A stretch of 64,000 nt of DNA, taken from positions 3,311 to 67,310 of the forward strand of contig JBLXEY010000012.1 of NCBI GenBank assembly GCA_048262655.1, written 5' to 3'. Position 1 is the first letter of the stretch. Every line of letters starts with the position of its first letter. The translations under genes were made by a program, and so were the position numbers. Under the pieces are notes generated by a model, which ran no database searches, had not been told where the DNA came from, and saw only the letters and a list, made by a program, of their open reading frames with translations. This stretch comes from JABMNT01 sp048262655 (GTDB lineage Bacteria > Pseudomonadota > Alphaproteobacteria > Rhodospirillales > Casp-alpha2). Positions 1 through 8,084 of the stretch are shown here, piece after piece.

Positions 1-564
1 TATTCTTGAAGTTATTCGGCCGGATTCAGGAAATATTTTCCGCATGTTGCCTGACTCAATAGCGGACGAACCTGCCAGCGTGTCATATTGAGGGAACAAT
101 CTCTGCGAAGAACGTAAGGGAGCGAACAACCGCTCAAGCTGCTCGTCGTCGGCAAACGGAAAGATCACACCAGCCGTAATAGTTGCTATGCCAAAACGTT
201 CGTTAAGCCGCGGGCAGTAAATTTCATAGATTTCTCGCTTATATCTTTGCGATTGTCTAATAGGATCCGGAACATGAAAGGATTTTCCGTTTCGAGTGGC
301 CCAAAGCTTCGGATATTTATCTCCTTTCACATAATATTCCATTGAGTTCAGGTCCCAATCCTTCACCTCGAATACGCCAACTCCAACATTCGGGTTCAAA
401 AGTATAAAATCTGGACGGCACCCATTTAAATGCGGTTGAACATATATTTCCCAGTCATCACTTAATGACCGCTCAAAAAGCTCCAGCACCAACTTTTCAC
501 CCTTTTCGAGGGGGGTCTTGAGTTTTGCCAATTCAGACTTCTCCGGGGAAACAACTTTACCCAT
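1..564 (-). CDS. NERD-domain protein, N-terminal part (cut by window edge)
   Basis: The reading frame is open from an ATG at 564 to base 1, about 188 codons, so the C-terminus lies outside the window. A stop codon lies directly upstream of the ATG, and an AGG-type ribosome site precedes it. Residues about 20-70 show a nuclease-related (NERD) core: D52 in 'CRPDFILL', then E66 and K68 in 'GVFEVKDW', matching the D...ExK pattern of restriction-endonuclease-like folds. In known families NERD domains are often followed by helicase or kinase-like domains; what follows here cannot be seen. It is the last gene of an apparent three-gene minus-strand operon, 56 bp after the 508-aa gene. A nucleic-acid-processing or defence role is inference. 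Confidence 0.75.
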   Translation of the reverse strand, partial: MGKVVSPEKSELAKLKTPLEKGEKLVLELFERSLSDDWEIYVQPHLNGCRPDFILLNPNVGVGVFEVKDWDLNSMEYYVKGDKYPKLWATRNGKSFHVPDPIRQSQRYKREIYEIYCPRLNERFGIATITAGVIFPFADDEQLERLFAPLRSSQRLFPQYDTLAGSSAIESGNMRKIFPESGRITSRI

Positions 565-620
565 TTACCGGCCTATTATTCAAAGCGGTTAGATCCATAA
601 CTTTTGTAAAATACTTACGT

Positions 621-2147
621 CTATTTCTTAGCGTCTTCACACTCACGCTCAAATTTTTCGATTAAGGACTTGTGTCTTTGTTCTAGATCGGACGTGGAAC
701 TATCCATCCATTCTTTCAAGCTGGCGGTCATACATTCCGCATCTTGTTCCAGTTTGTCCAAAAAAGTTAGATTAATTTCCAAATTGCCATCCGCATCTTG
801 GGTTGAGGGAGAGAGTAAATTGGTCTCGATCATTTCGGCGATTGTGTTGTGTGGTGCCAGGGTCATCGAAAGTGTGTGTGTGTCCAAAGAATCCTTGTCC
901 TTAAACGTCAACACTTTTGAGGCGGGAAAAGAGTCTTCTTCCGAGTCCATGGATTTTCCGAAGACATTTCGAAATAAGCTAAGATCGAGAGGGTAGACTG
1001 ATTCAAAACAATTTACTGGCATCCCATAACCTGGATCATCAGAACCAGGAGAAGGTTCATACCAGAACGGGCTCTCTAAACTTCGAATTTCAAGATCCGA
1101 GTTTTCATTATAAAAAATGTAAGGCATTCCATCCTGATCGACCACGCCGCCTGCGATTGTAGAGGGGATATCTGAAGGCCGCGAAAACATGAATTCCATC
1201 CCTGGCGAATAATGAAACTCATCCGCAAAAATCAAATATGGTCGAGGTGATGGATCTTTTACGATTATAGGATCAAAATTTTCGGCATTAACATACTCGC
1301 GATCGAACTTACCAATGCCTAAGAATACGCGTGAATAAAGATTCAAAGTTGCGTCTTCATCCAGTGTTTTGCCGGATCTTATTGAGGCAGGAAAAGACTC
1401 ATTCCTGGAAGACCTAATCCGACATAGCGGCACACAAGGCATTACTTGATCACGCAATTCTATGTAGCGATATGAATGGGGGATTTTTTCCCATCCTACA
1501 ATTTGTGGTTTATCTACGGAATGATAGGATGACACCCTTTCCCCGCAAACTGGCCCGTGCGACCACACTGGAAGCAATCCATTTTTTTGGATGGTATGGA
1601 AATATTGGTCCAGATCAAGTTTGGCATCGATAGCATCAATCTTCTTTTGAATGAGCGTCTGAAGCTGCTCAAACGGTTCAATTTCCACAGCCTCTAATCC
1701 CGACGGGTCAAAACGTGTGCCGAGGGACAACTCCTCAATCAGCATCGATTGATTATCGCCAGTGAACTTAGCAATTTCTTTGACCAAGCGAACATAGGCG
1801 AGTGGATCCTGGCTCAATCTCTTGACTACCGACTGATCTACACTTTTCCCTGGCAATATTCGAAATCGTCCTAGTCGGGCTGGATCAGCATTCTCACTTA
1901 TGCTGGCAGCGACAACCAATTCAGATAAGTTTAGATGATTCTTTCTATGAGAAATGATCCGCCCAAGGTTTTCGGCCAATTGCCGACGATTGCGGAGGTC
2001 GCGAATTTTCCCAGCTTGTGTCATCTCTGAAACAATGTGACGAGCCCGGAGCTCTTGCTCGGCGCCCACATTGCGCCCGGAAACGTTTTCCGGAAAATCG
2101 CTCGTGGCTGGCGGTTTTTGCTGTGTGACTTGGTTTTCCTCAACCAC
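621..2147 (-). CDS. hypothetical protein, 508 aa
   Basis: I do not recognise this protein. It starts with GTG at 2147 behind a very good AGGAGG ribosome site seven bases upstream, and its start overlaps the end of the preceding gene by 8 bp, which suggests translational coupling. It looks soluble, with no signal peptide or membrane segment. The N-terminal ~130 residues are helical and charged, the middle contains a small Cys cluster (C in 'PVCGER' and 'PCVPLCRIR'), and the last ~60 residues are acidic and could form a coiled coil. It sits between an unrecognised small gene and a NERD-domain gene in accessory DNA, so it may be part of a mobile or defence-like operon, but that is inferred only from position. 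Confidence 0.7.
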   Translation of the reverse strand: MVEENQVTQQKPPATSDFPENVSGRNVGAEQELRARHIVSEMTQAGKIRDLRNRRQLAENLGRIISHRKNHLNLSELVVAASISENADPARLGRFRILPGKSVDQSVVKRLSQDPLAYVRLVKEIAKFTGDNQSMLIEELSLGTRFDPSGLEAVEIEPFEQLQTLIQKKIDAIDAKLDLDQYFHTIQKNGLLPVWSHGPVCGERVSSYHSVDKPQIVGWEKIPHSYRYIELRDQVMPCVPLCRIRSSRNESFPASIRSGKTLDEDATLNLYSRVFLGIGKFDREYVNAENFDPIIVKDPSPRPYLIFADEFHYSPGMEFMFSRPSDIPSTIAGGVVDQDGMPYIFYNENSDLEIRSLESPFWYEPSPGSDDPGYGMPVNCFESVYPLDLSLFRNVFGKSMDSEEDSFPASKVLTFKDKDSLDTHTLSMTLAPHNTIAEMIETNLLSPSTQDADGNLEINLTFLDKLEQDAECMTASLKEWMDSSTSDLEQRHKSLIEKFERECEDAKK

Positions 2148-2493
2148 GATAGCGCCTCCTCAAACATTCCTTACTGTTTCGCGCCGCCCGACCGTGAGAG
2201 CGTCGCCGTGCGCCCCGTGTATAATTCTTTGCCTTGCCTCCAATCATTGGGAGGAGTGTGACAATTTTTCCATTCTGGCCATAGACAACTGCTATTCGTC
2301 GGATCTTATCCACTACTTGAGCTGACACTCCACCATCAATCATGGCTTTTGTTTCTTTTGGAGATATGGTCCAACTTGTACAACCAGAACCGACGAACGC
2401 TTCTCGGTCCGCGAATTTTTGGTGTAGTTCAAGGTTCGCCATCGTAATTCCCCGACATTGTGACATCTTCTCAGCGTGTTTTGACTTGTCCAT
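2140..2493 (-). CDS. small hypothetical protein, 117 aa
   Basis: First gene of the left-edge operon. I chose the ATG at 2493 because GAGG lies about seven bases upstream; an in-frame ATG at 2514 would add seven residues. The protein has a compact central stretch ('TISPKETKAMIDGGVSAQVV' followed by 'KIVTLLPMIGG') suggesting a small alpha/beta domain, and a very basic C-terminus rich in Arg, which could bind nucleic acid. I cannot assign it to a family. Its stop overlaps the start of the 508-aa gene by 8 bp. The upstream intergenic region carries repeated GAAC-containing sites, so transcription probably starts there. Confidence 0.6.
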   Translation of the reverse strand: MDKSKHAEKMSQCRGITMANLELHQKFADREAFVGSGCTSWTISPKETKAMIDGGVSAQVVDKIRRIAVVYGQNGKIVTLLPMIGGKAKNYTRGARRRSHGRAARNSKECLRRRYRG

Positions 2494-2514
2494 CGTGTGC
2501 CTCATTTGGTTCAT

Positions 2515-2885
2515 TGTTTCGATGTTCCAAAACTAACCGCGGACAGACGATAAATCCTGTTCATCAAGGTAAAAATGAACAAATTAGTGAACAAGATTGT
2601 AACTTATTAACAACAATAATTATATAAAAAATGAACAAATAAGTGAACTGTTGATTTGTCCTTCGACAATCCATGCATCTACTAATTGGCCGATAGATTG
2701 TATCGGAGCCCAGACTTTTGATGGATTTCAAATCCAATATCGGAAAGGTGTGATTGGCGCAGGATTAGCGAGCCGAGGTTTATGGCCATGACAAAACCAT
2801 GCCCAGATATACGTTAATTGGTTCGTCGGTGATTAGACTAAGGAAGCAAAGGTTTGGTCATACTATAGCTTTTATCTCGTCAAAT
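2515..2885. other. AT-rich intergenic region upstream of the left-edge operon
   Basis: About 370 bp without a convincing gene. It separates the end of the DUF3841 gene from the start of the 117-aa gene and holds the two 18-bp repeats listed separately. The stretch around 2590-2640 is markedly AT-rich and is the most likely promoter site for the operon running leftwards. From about 2660 to 2885 I see nothing specific. Confidence 0.5.
2575..2648. promoter_or_regulatory. pair of 18-bp direct repeats, candidate operator
   Basis: Two nearly identical 18-mers, ATGAACAAATTAGTGAAC at 2575-2592 and ATGAACAAATAAGTGAAC at 2631-2648, lie 56 bp apart start to start. Each contains GAAC-N8-GAAC. A GTTCAT at 2559-2564 forms an inverted pair with the first ATGAAC. 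They sit about 80-155 bp upstream of the 117-aa gene, flanking an AT-rich stretch, which fits a repressor operator. The alphaproteobacterial LexA box is GTTC-N7-GTTC, so the spacing is one base too long for a standard SOS box. Confidence 0.45.
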
Positions 2886-3476
2886 TTACTCGGCAACAAA
2901 TGCTTCTACTTCAACAATCGAACTCGGGTTTAACTCCCAAAGTGTTGCCTGGATGCTCCGGTGATCTTTATTTTCCAAACTTTTTCTATCTAACTCGCCA
3001 AGGTCGAAGATAGACTCCCAACTGTTCTCCACTCGAGATTTAAATGGTTCAAGGTATGGAGCTTCATATAATAGTCCTGCGTAGTTGAGTTCCTTTTGGA
3101 ACTGCTCCCGGTCCTTAAAGGATTTTGCCAAGTAAACTCCATCCAAAACCGCATCCCAGGCTATAAAATCAGATAAGAGAAATGCTCCGTCTTTAGCCCT
3201 GAATGTTATCAAATAACCTGGAACTCCCGATGGCAATCGGCAGGAAAACCTACGGCTTGGATTTTCTGTCTCATCGCCCCGCTGCGCCCAAGCCCAGAGC
3301 GGGTAATTGATCCCGGTGGGAGAAGGGCCGATTCTCTTACACATCTGCTTGGCCATCCAGCGATATCCATGGCGATAAGACTTTGGTACTCTTCTGCCAT
3401 CAGCAACCAACAGGCCATTTTTTTGCAGAACTTCATATGCACTGCTTGGCATCACCATTCGGAGAAGTTGGTCCAT
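2886..3476 (-). CDS. DUF3841 family protein
   Basis: The 196-aa product matches the pattern I know from DUF3841 proteins: an N-terminal '...YEVLQKNGLLVADG', then 'YRWMAKQMCKRIGPSPTG' and 'YPLWAWAQ', and a later 'WDAVLDGVYL' segment. Its length is usual for the family, whose function is unknown. It has no signal peptide or membrane helices. The start ATG at 3476 lies 22 bp from a broken IS3-type transposase stub on the same strand, so the gene may have been brought in or disturbed by an insertion. Any link to the neighbouring NERD operon is unproven; 370 bp separate them. Confidence 0.75.
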   Translation of the reverse strand: MDQLLRMVMPSSAYEVLQKNGLLVADGRRVPKSYRHGYRWMAKQMCKRIGPSPTGINYPLWAWAQRGDETENPSRRFSCRLPSGVPGYLITFRAKDGAFLLSDFIAWDAVLDGVYLAKSFKDREQFQKELNYAGLLYEAPYLEPFKSRVENSWESIFDLGELDRKSLENKDHRSIQATLWELNPSSIVEVEAFVAE

Positions 3477-3497
3477 GGCTCGTTGCTTAATTCCCTG

Positions 3498-3566
3498 TCA
3501 ACGTTGATATCTGATCTGACGCACCGCGTCCCGTTTGAAGTCGTCACTGAAAATAGCTTTACTCAT
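3498..3566 (-). pseudogene. 5' stub of an IS3-family OrfA transposase
   Basis: From an ATG at 3566 behind a strong AGGAGG site, the frame reads MSKAIFSDDFKRDAV..., the typical start of IS3-type OrfA helix-turn-helix proteins, and stops after 22 codons at 3498. A normal OrfA is about 90-100 residues, so this is a deletion remnant. Confidence 0.7.
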
Positions 3567-3626
3567 AGTGGGCCTCCTTGCCTCAAATTTAGCTAAGAAG
3601 GTGTCTACAAATCTAGGGGCTATTCA
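3498..3626 (-). mobile_element. IS3-type insertion sequence remnant (left end only)
   Basis: The remnant includes a terminal sequence beginning TGAATAGCCCC at 3626 on the minus strand, about 60 bp of leader, and the start of OrfA. Everything from the middle of OrfA onward is gone and replaced by the DUF3841 gene. Its end sequence differs from the IS end at 63763, so these are two different elements. Confidence 0.6.
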
Positions 3627-3803
3627 ATCACCGTTGGCAACCGGCTTATGATTATCTATCACGCGCAATTACTCTTGAACTTAGACACCCCCTCACGAGC
3701 TGACCGAGGGACCCAAAACGGAACCTATCCGGGGCACATAAGGTTCATGGGGGGGTAGGTATTAGATTGCTTTTATTGCGACTGATGTAACCTCATAATG
3801 CGC

Positions 3804-3945
3804 TCAATCCCTGACAAGAAATGGCGCCAACTCAGGTGCCACATGATTATCAATTAACTCCACGAAATGGCTTTTTATGGTTGCTAATTGGTTGCTAGGC
3901 CAAATAGAAAATCTGGCTGAAACAGCTAAGTCATTGAAAAAAATG
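3804..3945 (-). pseudogene. possible C-terminal remnant of a protein gene
   Basis: A minus-strand frame running out of the tRNA fragment and ending with TGA at 3804 gives about 46 codons of protein-like sequence ending in 'NHVAPELAPFLVRD'. It has no start of its own. It could be the tail of a gene truncated at the attachment site, or a chance frame. I do not assign a family. Confidence 0.2.
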
Positions 3946-3981
3946 GTGCCGCTTGGGTGACTTGAACACCCGACCCCCGCA
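3937..3981 (-). repeat. tRNA-Thr 3' fragment, candidate attachment site copy
   Basis: From TGG at 3944 through the A at 3981, all 38 bases are identical to 12879-12916, the 3' part of the intact tRNA-Thr gene (CCA end, acceptor strand, T arm, variable region). The match extends into ATTG plus an A-run next to the CCA, differing by one A. Integrases that use tRNA genes leave exactly this kind of partial copy at the far end of the insert. Confidence 0.75.
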
Positions 3982-4179
3982 AGATGAATGGAAACAAGAG
4001 ACGTAAAAGCTGTTAAAAATCAATACGGCATTTGGCCTCTGATTCGCATCACGTTTGGGTTAAACCGCAGAAGATTAAATTAACGAGGTTACGCGCGGGG
4101 CGACTTAACCATCAGACTTTGTAACCACCTCTTCTAGCTCTCCAGATTACAAAACGGCACGTTCGTCAGCGGCATTTAA

Positions 4180-5796
4180 TTAAACCAGTTGCTCAAACAA
4201 GCGTGCGACGGCTTCCGCGCCGGGGTCATTATGGCCTTCAAGTTTGTCGGCAGAAATGTAGGTTGCTCGCCCGGCTTTTGCTTTGACGATTGTAGACGTG
4301 ACATTTGCTCCTGTGCGCGCGGCAAGGGCGGCTTGCGCTATACCGTCGGCTAATGCATCAAGAGCCGGGCGGAGGGCATCAATGAGTGTCCGGTCACCCA
4401 ATTGAGCGCCGCCGACTTCCTGCACGCGTTCCAGTCCCGATTTAAGAGCGCCCAGATCATCCTTTCCAGAAGCGGACGCGTCGCCGGCGGCAGCAAAGAA
4501 AATAGCTAACAAAATTCCGGATGATCCACCCATCGTTTGACTAAGTTCAAGACCAATTGCCCTGTACAACTGCGTCATATCCGCAAGCGGCAAACGATCC
4601 AGAGAGCCAATAAGAGCACGTGCCGCCGTTGACAATGTTGAGCCCGTGTCGCCGTCACCAGATTTTGCATCCAGCGCATTGAGATCCGCTTCAGCGGCAA
4701 TTAAAATATCACAACACTTTTTGATAAAGGCCCTCCTTTCGGGATGTGCCGTCGGCAACGGCAATACCGGCTTCAATCCATCCGGCAACGGTATAAGGCC
4801 ATTCACTTTTATCTCTCGCAACTCTGGCCAGGCGCTTGGGCTTGAATTCGCTTGCAGGGCAAGGATGTCTGATTTTTTATAGGAAAACAGAGAGACCGAA
4901 AATCCTCGCATGTCCAGCGATGTCATCATGCTGGAGGGGCCAACCATATATTTGATCTGGGGTGCAATATGTGAGTTCAGGAGTTCATGCGCCAGCACCG
5001 ACATTTCAAGGTCCGTCGCGCCTCCCAAATTATTAAGCAAAGCCACTTTTGGTTCAGACCCCGATACATCCGCAAGTTTTTCGACGACCATCTTCATCGC
5101 ATCACGGGCATTGGTATAAACGACCTGCTCCACGCCAGCTTCTCCGTGAATGCCAAGCCCCAGTTCCGCATGGCCTTCTGCTATCCTGTCGTCTTTAGGC
5201 GAGCCCGGAACTGTGCAGGTATCCAATGACATACCAATTGTTGACGTTCCGGCAATCACCGCTTGCGCAGCTGCGGTGACCGCATCCAGGTTTTCACCCG
5301 CTTCCGCTAAGGCGCCTGCGATTTTGTGGACAAACAAAGACCCGGCAAGCCCTCGTTGTTGTGGTAAATCGGGCAACGCTGCATCATCATCAACGATCAC
5401 CATGTTCACTTTAAGACCGAAGGCACGCGCCCGCTCAGCCGCTAAACCAAAATTCAGTCGATCACCGGTATAATTTTTTACAATAAGCAGGCAACCCGCC
5501 TTACCAGTAACAGCCAAGATCCCTGCGAGCACCGCATCAAGAGAAGGGGATGCAAATACATCGCCACAGACGGCAGCTGTAAGCATTCCTGCCCCGACAA
5601 ACCCGGCATGTGCCGGCTCGTGACCCGATCCCCCACCAGAAACCAACGCCACCTTGGATTTATCCCAATCGCTCCGCACGACGACGCGAATATGGGGATA
5701 GCCATCAAGGCGCGTTATCATGCCACCGGAAGATTGAATCATGCCGTCGATCGCTTCGGTGACTGCGTTTTCCTTGTTATTTATAAATTGTGCCAT
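4180..5796 (-). CDS. dhaK: dihydroxyacetone-type kinase (DhaK-DhaL fusion)
   Basis: A single-chain ATP-dependent kinase of 538 aa. Residues 1-340 form the DhaK domain, with 'GGGSGHEP' at 53-60 and the substrate-linking His217 in 'GIHGEAG'. Residues ~355-538 form the DhaL ATP-binding domain, with D376 and GDGDTG at 380-385. The family phosphorylates dihydroxyacetone, and relatives act on glyceraldehyde or C4 keto-sugars such as erythrulose. ATG 5796 is preferred because AAGGGA lies just upstream; a TTG at 5811 would overlap the preceding stop. It is the last gene of the transporter operon, so it probably acts on the imported substrate. The exact substrate is not visible. Confidence 0.92.
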   Translation of the reverse strand: MAQFINNKENAVTEAIDGMIQSSGGMITRLDGYPHIRVVVRSDWDKSKVALVSGGGSGHEPAHAGFVGAGMLTAAVCGDVFASPSLDAVLAGILAVTGKAGCLLIVKNYTGDRLNFGLAAERARAFGLKVNMVIVDDDAALPDLPQQRGLAGSLFVHKIAGALAEAGENLDAVTAAAQAVIAGTSTIGMSLDTCTVPGSPKDDRIAEGHAELGLGIHGEAGVEQVVYTNARDAMKMVVEKLADVSGSEPKVALLNNLGGATDLEMSVLAHELLNSHIAPQIKYMVGPSSMMTSLDMRGFSVSLFSYKKSDILALQANSSPSAWPELREIKVNGLIPLPDGLKPVLPLPTAHPERRAFIKKCCDILIAAEADLNALDAKSGDGDTGSTLSTAARALIGSLDRLPLADMTQLYRAIGLELSQTMGGSSGILLAIFFAAAGDASASGKDDLGALKSGLERVQEVGGAQLGDRTLIDALRPALDALADGIAQAALAARTGANVTSTIVKAKAGRATYISADKLEGHNDPGAEAVARLFEQLV

Positions 5797-5807
5797 CTTA
5801 AGTCCCT

Positions 5808-6803
5808 TCAAATTAGGCGTGCGCCTGCTGCGTCGAAATAGAATGGATTATTAGGACGTATTTTAACAATATCCCCAGTGTTTAGATTGGTATGTGCATC
5901 TGTCACAGTGATCAGTTCGTGATCTTTAAATGATAAGTGCAGTCGGGTTTGATCTCCCAAGTGCTCGACCCTTTGAACCAGGCTATCTTCCCCTTCACCC
6001 TGGACAATTTGTTCGGGCCGAAGGCCAATTTTTTCGGCAGCCTTAGGCGCATTGGCAAAAAGACCTGCGGGAAGCAAGTTAATGCGCGGTTGTCCCAGGC
6101 GGCTGGCAGAATAAATGCTGACGGGATTTTCATAAATTTCTCGAGGTGAACCGAACTGAACCAGCTTGCCTTGATCCAAAACACCGACATGGGTCGCCAT
6201 CGTCATTGCCTCGATCTGGTCGTGGGTTACATAAAGCAGTGTCGCCCCAGAGTTGGCCTGAATTCTTTTCAGTTCTATCCGCAGATCGGAACGCAACTTT
6301 GCATCAAGCGAACTCAGTGGTTCATCCATTAGATAGACGGATGGGTTCCGCACAAGTGCGCGCCCAATGGAGACCCGTTGCATTTCGCCGCCAGAAAGTT
6401 CCGTGGATTTGTTATCGAGTTTATGGGAAATTTGTAACACTTCAGCAACCTCGCCGACCTTGAGGTCAATCTCTACCTGCGATTTTTTGTGCAGCGGTGA
6501 CTTCAGAGGAAACTCAAGGTTTTCGCGCACAGTCAGGTGCGGATAGAGCGAATATTGCTGAAAAACCATCGCGACATCCCGGTAAGCGGGCGTCACCCCA
6601 GCCATGGATTGGCCGCCAATTGTAATCTGTCCGGCATCCGGTACATCAAGGCCGGATACCATGCGCAACGTCGTCGTCTTGCCCGCACCTGTTGGCCCCA
6701 GAAGAACGACAAATGATCCGTCAGCAATCGACATTGTGATGTCATCAAGCGCCACATCAGAGCCGAAGGATTTTGAAACGCCCGTTAACGTAACTTCAGC
6801 CAT
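5808..6803 (-). CDS. sugar ABC transporter ATP-binding protein (second)
   Basis: 331-aa CUT1-type (MalK/UgpC-like) ATPase. Walker A is 'GPTGAGKTT', the signature is 'LSGGEMQRV', Walker B is 'VYLMDEPLSSLD' and the switch histidine is in 'VTHDQIEAM'. The C-terminal ~100 residues form a short OB-like regulatory region. The start at 6803 overlaps the preceding ATPase gene by 8 bp. Two different ATPases in one operon imply a heterodimer, as in the glycerol GlpS/GlpT type of importer. It should sit on the inner face of the membrane with the two permeases. Confidence 0.93.
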   Translation of the reverse strand: MAEVTLTGVSKSFGSDVALDDITMSIADGSFVVLLGPTGAGKTTTLRMVSGLDVPDAGQITIGGQSMAGVTPAYRDVAMVFQQYSLYPHLTVRENLEFPLKSPLHKKSQVEIDLKVGEVAEVLQISHKLDNKSTELSGGEMQRVSIGRALVRNPSVYLMDEPLSSLDAKLRSDLRIELKRIQANSGATLLYVTHDQIEAMTMATHVGVLDQGKLVQFGSPREIYENPVSIYSASRLGQPRINLLPAGLFANAPKAAEKIGLRPEQIVQGEGEDSLVQRVEHLGDQTRLHLSFKDHELITVTDAHTNLNTGDIVKIRPNNPFYFDAAGARLI

Positions 6804-7893
6804 GGTTTAGCACTCCTTCATTGGCGGCAGAGAGCAATGCGCGACCTGTGTCCACTTCAAAAAGGGAGATTGTACGCCGATCGAATGTCAGGCCCGTTCG
6901 CGCACCAACAGCGATGTTTTCGCTGCTTGCGATGCGTGCCTTTACAATTCCGTTAGGCGTCTCCAGCGTAATAACCTGGGTGGTGCCAAGATATTCTGTG
7001 GCAATGACCAAGCCTTTGTAAGGGGCCGCATCATCCAAGCGGATGTGTTCCGGCCGGACACCAAAAATCAAATCGCCATTGGCGCCTTCGCGCAATTCCG
7101 GAACCTCAAGCTGCACTTCAGAGAGTAGAACGGACGTTACGCCTTTACCGACCATGCCGTGGAATTCGAGAAAATTCATGGGCGGAGATCCGATAAATTC
7201 GGCTACGAATTTGGTTGCGGGCCAGTCATAGATCGCTTGAGGGACACCGAACTGCTCGACCACCCCGTGGTTCATTACGACAATTTTATCCCCCATTTGC
7301 ATGGCTTCTAATTGATCATGGGTCACATAGACTGTGGTTGCGCCCATGCGGTCATGCAATGCCCGCAACTCTTCAGACATATGTTCACGGAACTCCGCAT
7401 CAAGGGCACCCAATGGTTCGTCCATCAGAAACGCCTTGGGTTCGCGAACAATCGCCCGGCCCAGCGCAACACGCTGTCGGTCGCCCCCAGATAAACCACC
7501 CACCGGGCGCTCGATAATGTCCTCAATCCCCAGAATACGAGCAACTTCATCGACGCGTTTACGTGTCTCAGCTTTCGGGACGCCCTGACTTAGCAAGGGA
7601 TAGCTGATATTTTTGCGCACGTTCATATGCGGGTACAGGGCAAACATCTGGAATACAAAAGCGATATCACGCTGGCTGGCCGGCTTTTGGCTGACCTCGG
7701 CTCCATCAATAAAGATTTGCCCGGACGTCGGAAGCTCCAACCCCGCCAACATGCGCAATGTCGTCGTCTTTCCGCAGCCCGATGGCCCCAGCAACATGAA
7801 GAACTCGCCGTCTTCAATCGTAAAGGAAGAAGACTGCACAGCCGTGAAGCTGCCAAATTCTTTCCTCACGTTTTCAATTCTGATTTGTGCCAT
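6796..7893 (-). CDS. sugar ABC transporter ATP-binding protein (first)
   Basis: 365-aa CUT1-type ATPase. Walker A 'GPSGCGKTT', signature 'LSGGDRQRV', Walker B 'AFLMDEPLGALD' and H-loop 'VTHDQLEAM' are all intact, followed by a MalK-like C-terminal regulatory domain. The start is the ATG at 7893 with GGAG about five bases upstream; the frame is open further upstream but that part overlaps the small membrane gene and is not protein-like. It partners with the second ATPase immediately downstream. Confidence 0.93.
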   Translation of the reverse strand: MAQIRIENVRKEFGSFTAVQSSSFTIEDGEFFMLLGPSGCGKTTTLRMLAGLELPTSGQIFIDGAEVSQKPASQRDIAFVFQMFALYPHMNVRKNISYPLLSQGVPKAETRKRVDEVARILGIEDIIERPVGGLSGGDRQRVALGRAIVREPKAFLMDEPLGALDAEFREHMSEELRALHDRMGATTVYVTHDQLEAMQMGDKIVVMNHGVVEQFGVPQAIYDWPATKFVAEFIGSPPMNFLEFHGMVGKGVTSVLLSEVQLEVPELREGANGDLIFGVRPEHIRLDDAAPYKGLVIATEYLGTTQVITLETPNGIVKARIASSENIAVGARTGLTFDRRTISLFEVDTGRALLSAANEGVLNHG

Positions 7894-7895
7894 GA

Positions 7896-8084
7896 TTACT
7901 CCGGAAAATGGCTGACGACAATAAACATGACCGTGCCGATAAGGGTAACAATGAAGGAGTAAGAAAAGACCCACAGCGCAAAGGGTTGCATCAACATGAC
8001 AACACCCACGGCGATCAGGATCGAGGCCACCATCTCCCAGGCCCCCCGACGCAGTTGCATCAACTCGTTAAAAAAACGGCTCAT
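7896..8084 (-). CDS. small two-helix membrane protein in ABC operon
   Basis: A 62-residue protein with a short charged N-terminus ('MSRFFNELMQLRRG') followed by two hydrophobic segments at about 17-38 and 40-60. Its ATG overlaps the TGA of the upstream permease by 4 bp, and its stop lies 2 bp before the next ATPase start, so it is a real operon member. I do not recognise a family. Small membrane proteins accompany some glycerol-type ABC importers; a role as an accessory subunit is inference. Confidence 0.75.
   Translation of the reverse strand: MSRFFNELMQLRRGAWEMVASILIAVGVVMLMQPFALWVFSYSFIVTLIGTVMFIVVSHFPE

Larger units (their letters stand above)
3627..4179. other. junction region with tRNA fragment, no intact gene
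   Basis: About 550 bp without an intact gene. It contains the tRNA-Thr 3' fragment (3937-3981) and a short minus-strand open frame that could be the tail of a lost gene (3804-3945). The rest (3627-3800 and 3985-4179) shows no recognisable gene, repeat array or clear terminator. Confidence 0.5.

Noticed and set aside
2575..2648. Standard alphaproteobacterial LexA (SOS) box
   Set aside because: Spacing between the GAAC units is 8, not 7, in both copies, so I list it only as an unidentified operator candidate.
2575..2648. Plasmid-type replication iterons
   Set aside because: Only two copies, no DnaA boxes and no replication initiator gene nearby.
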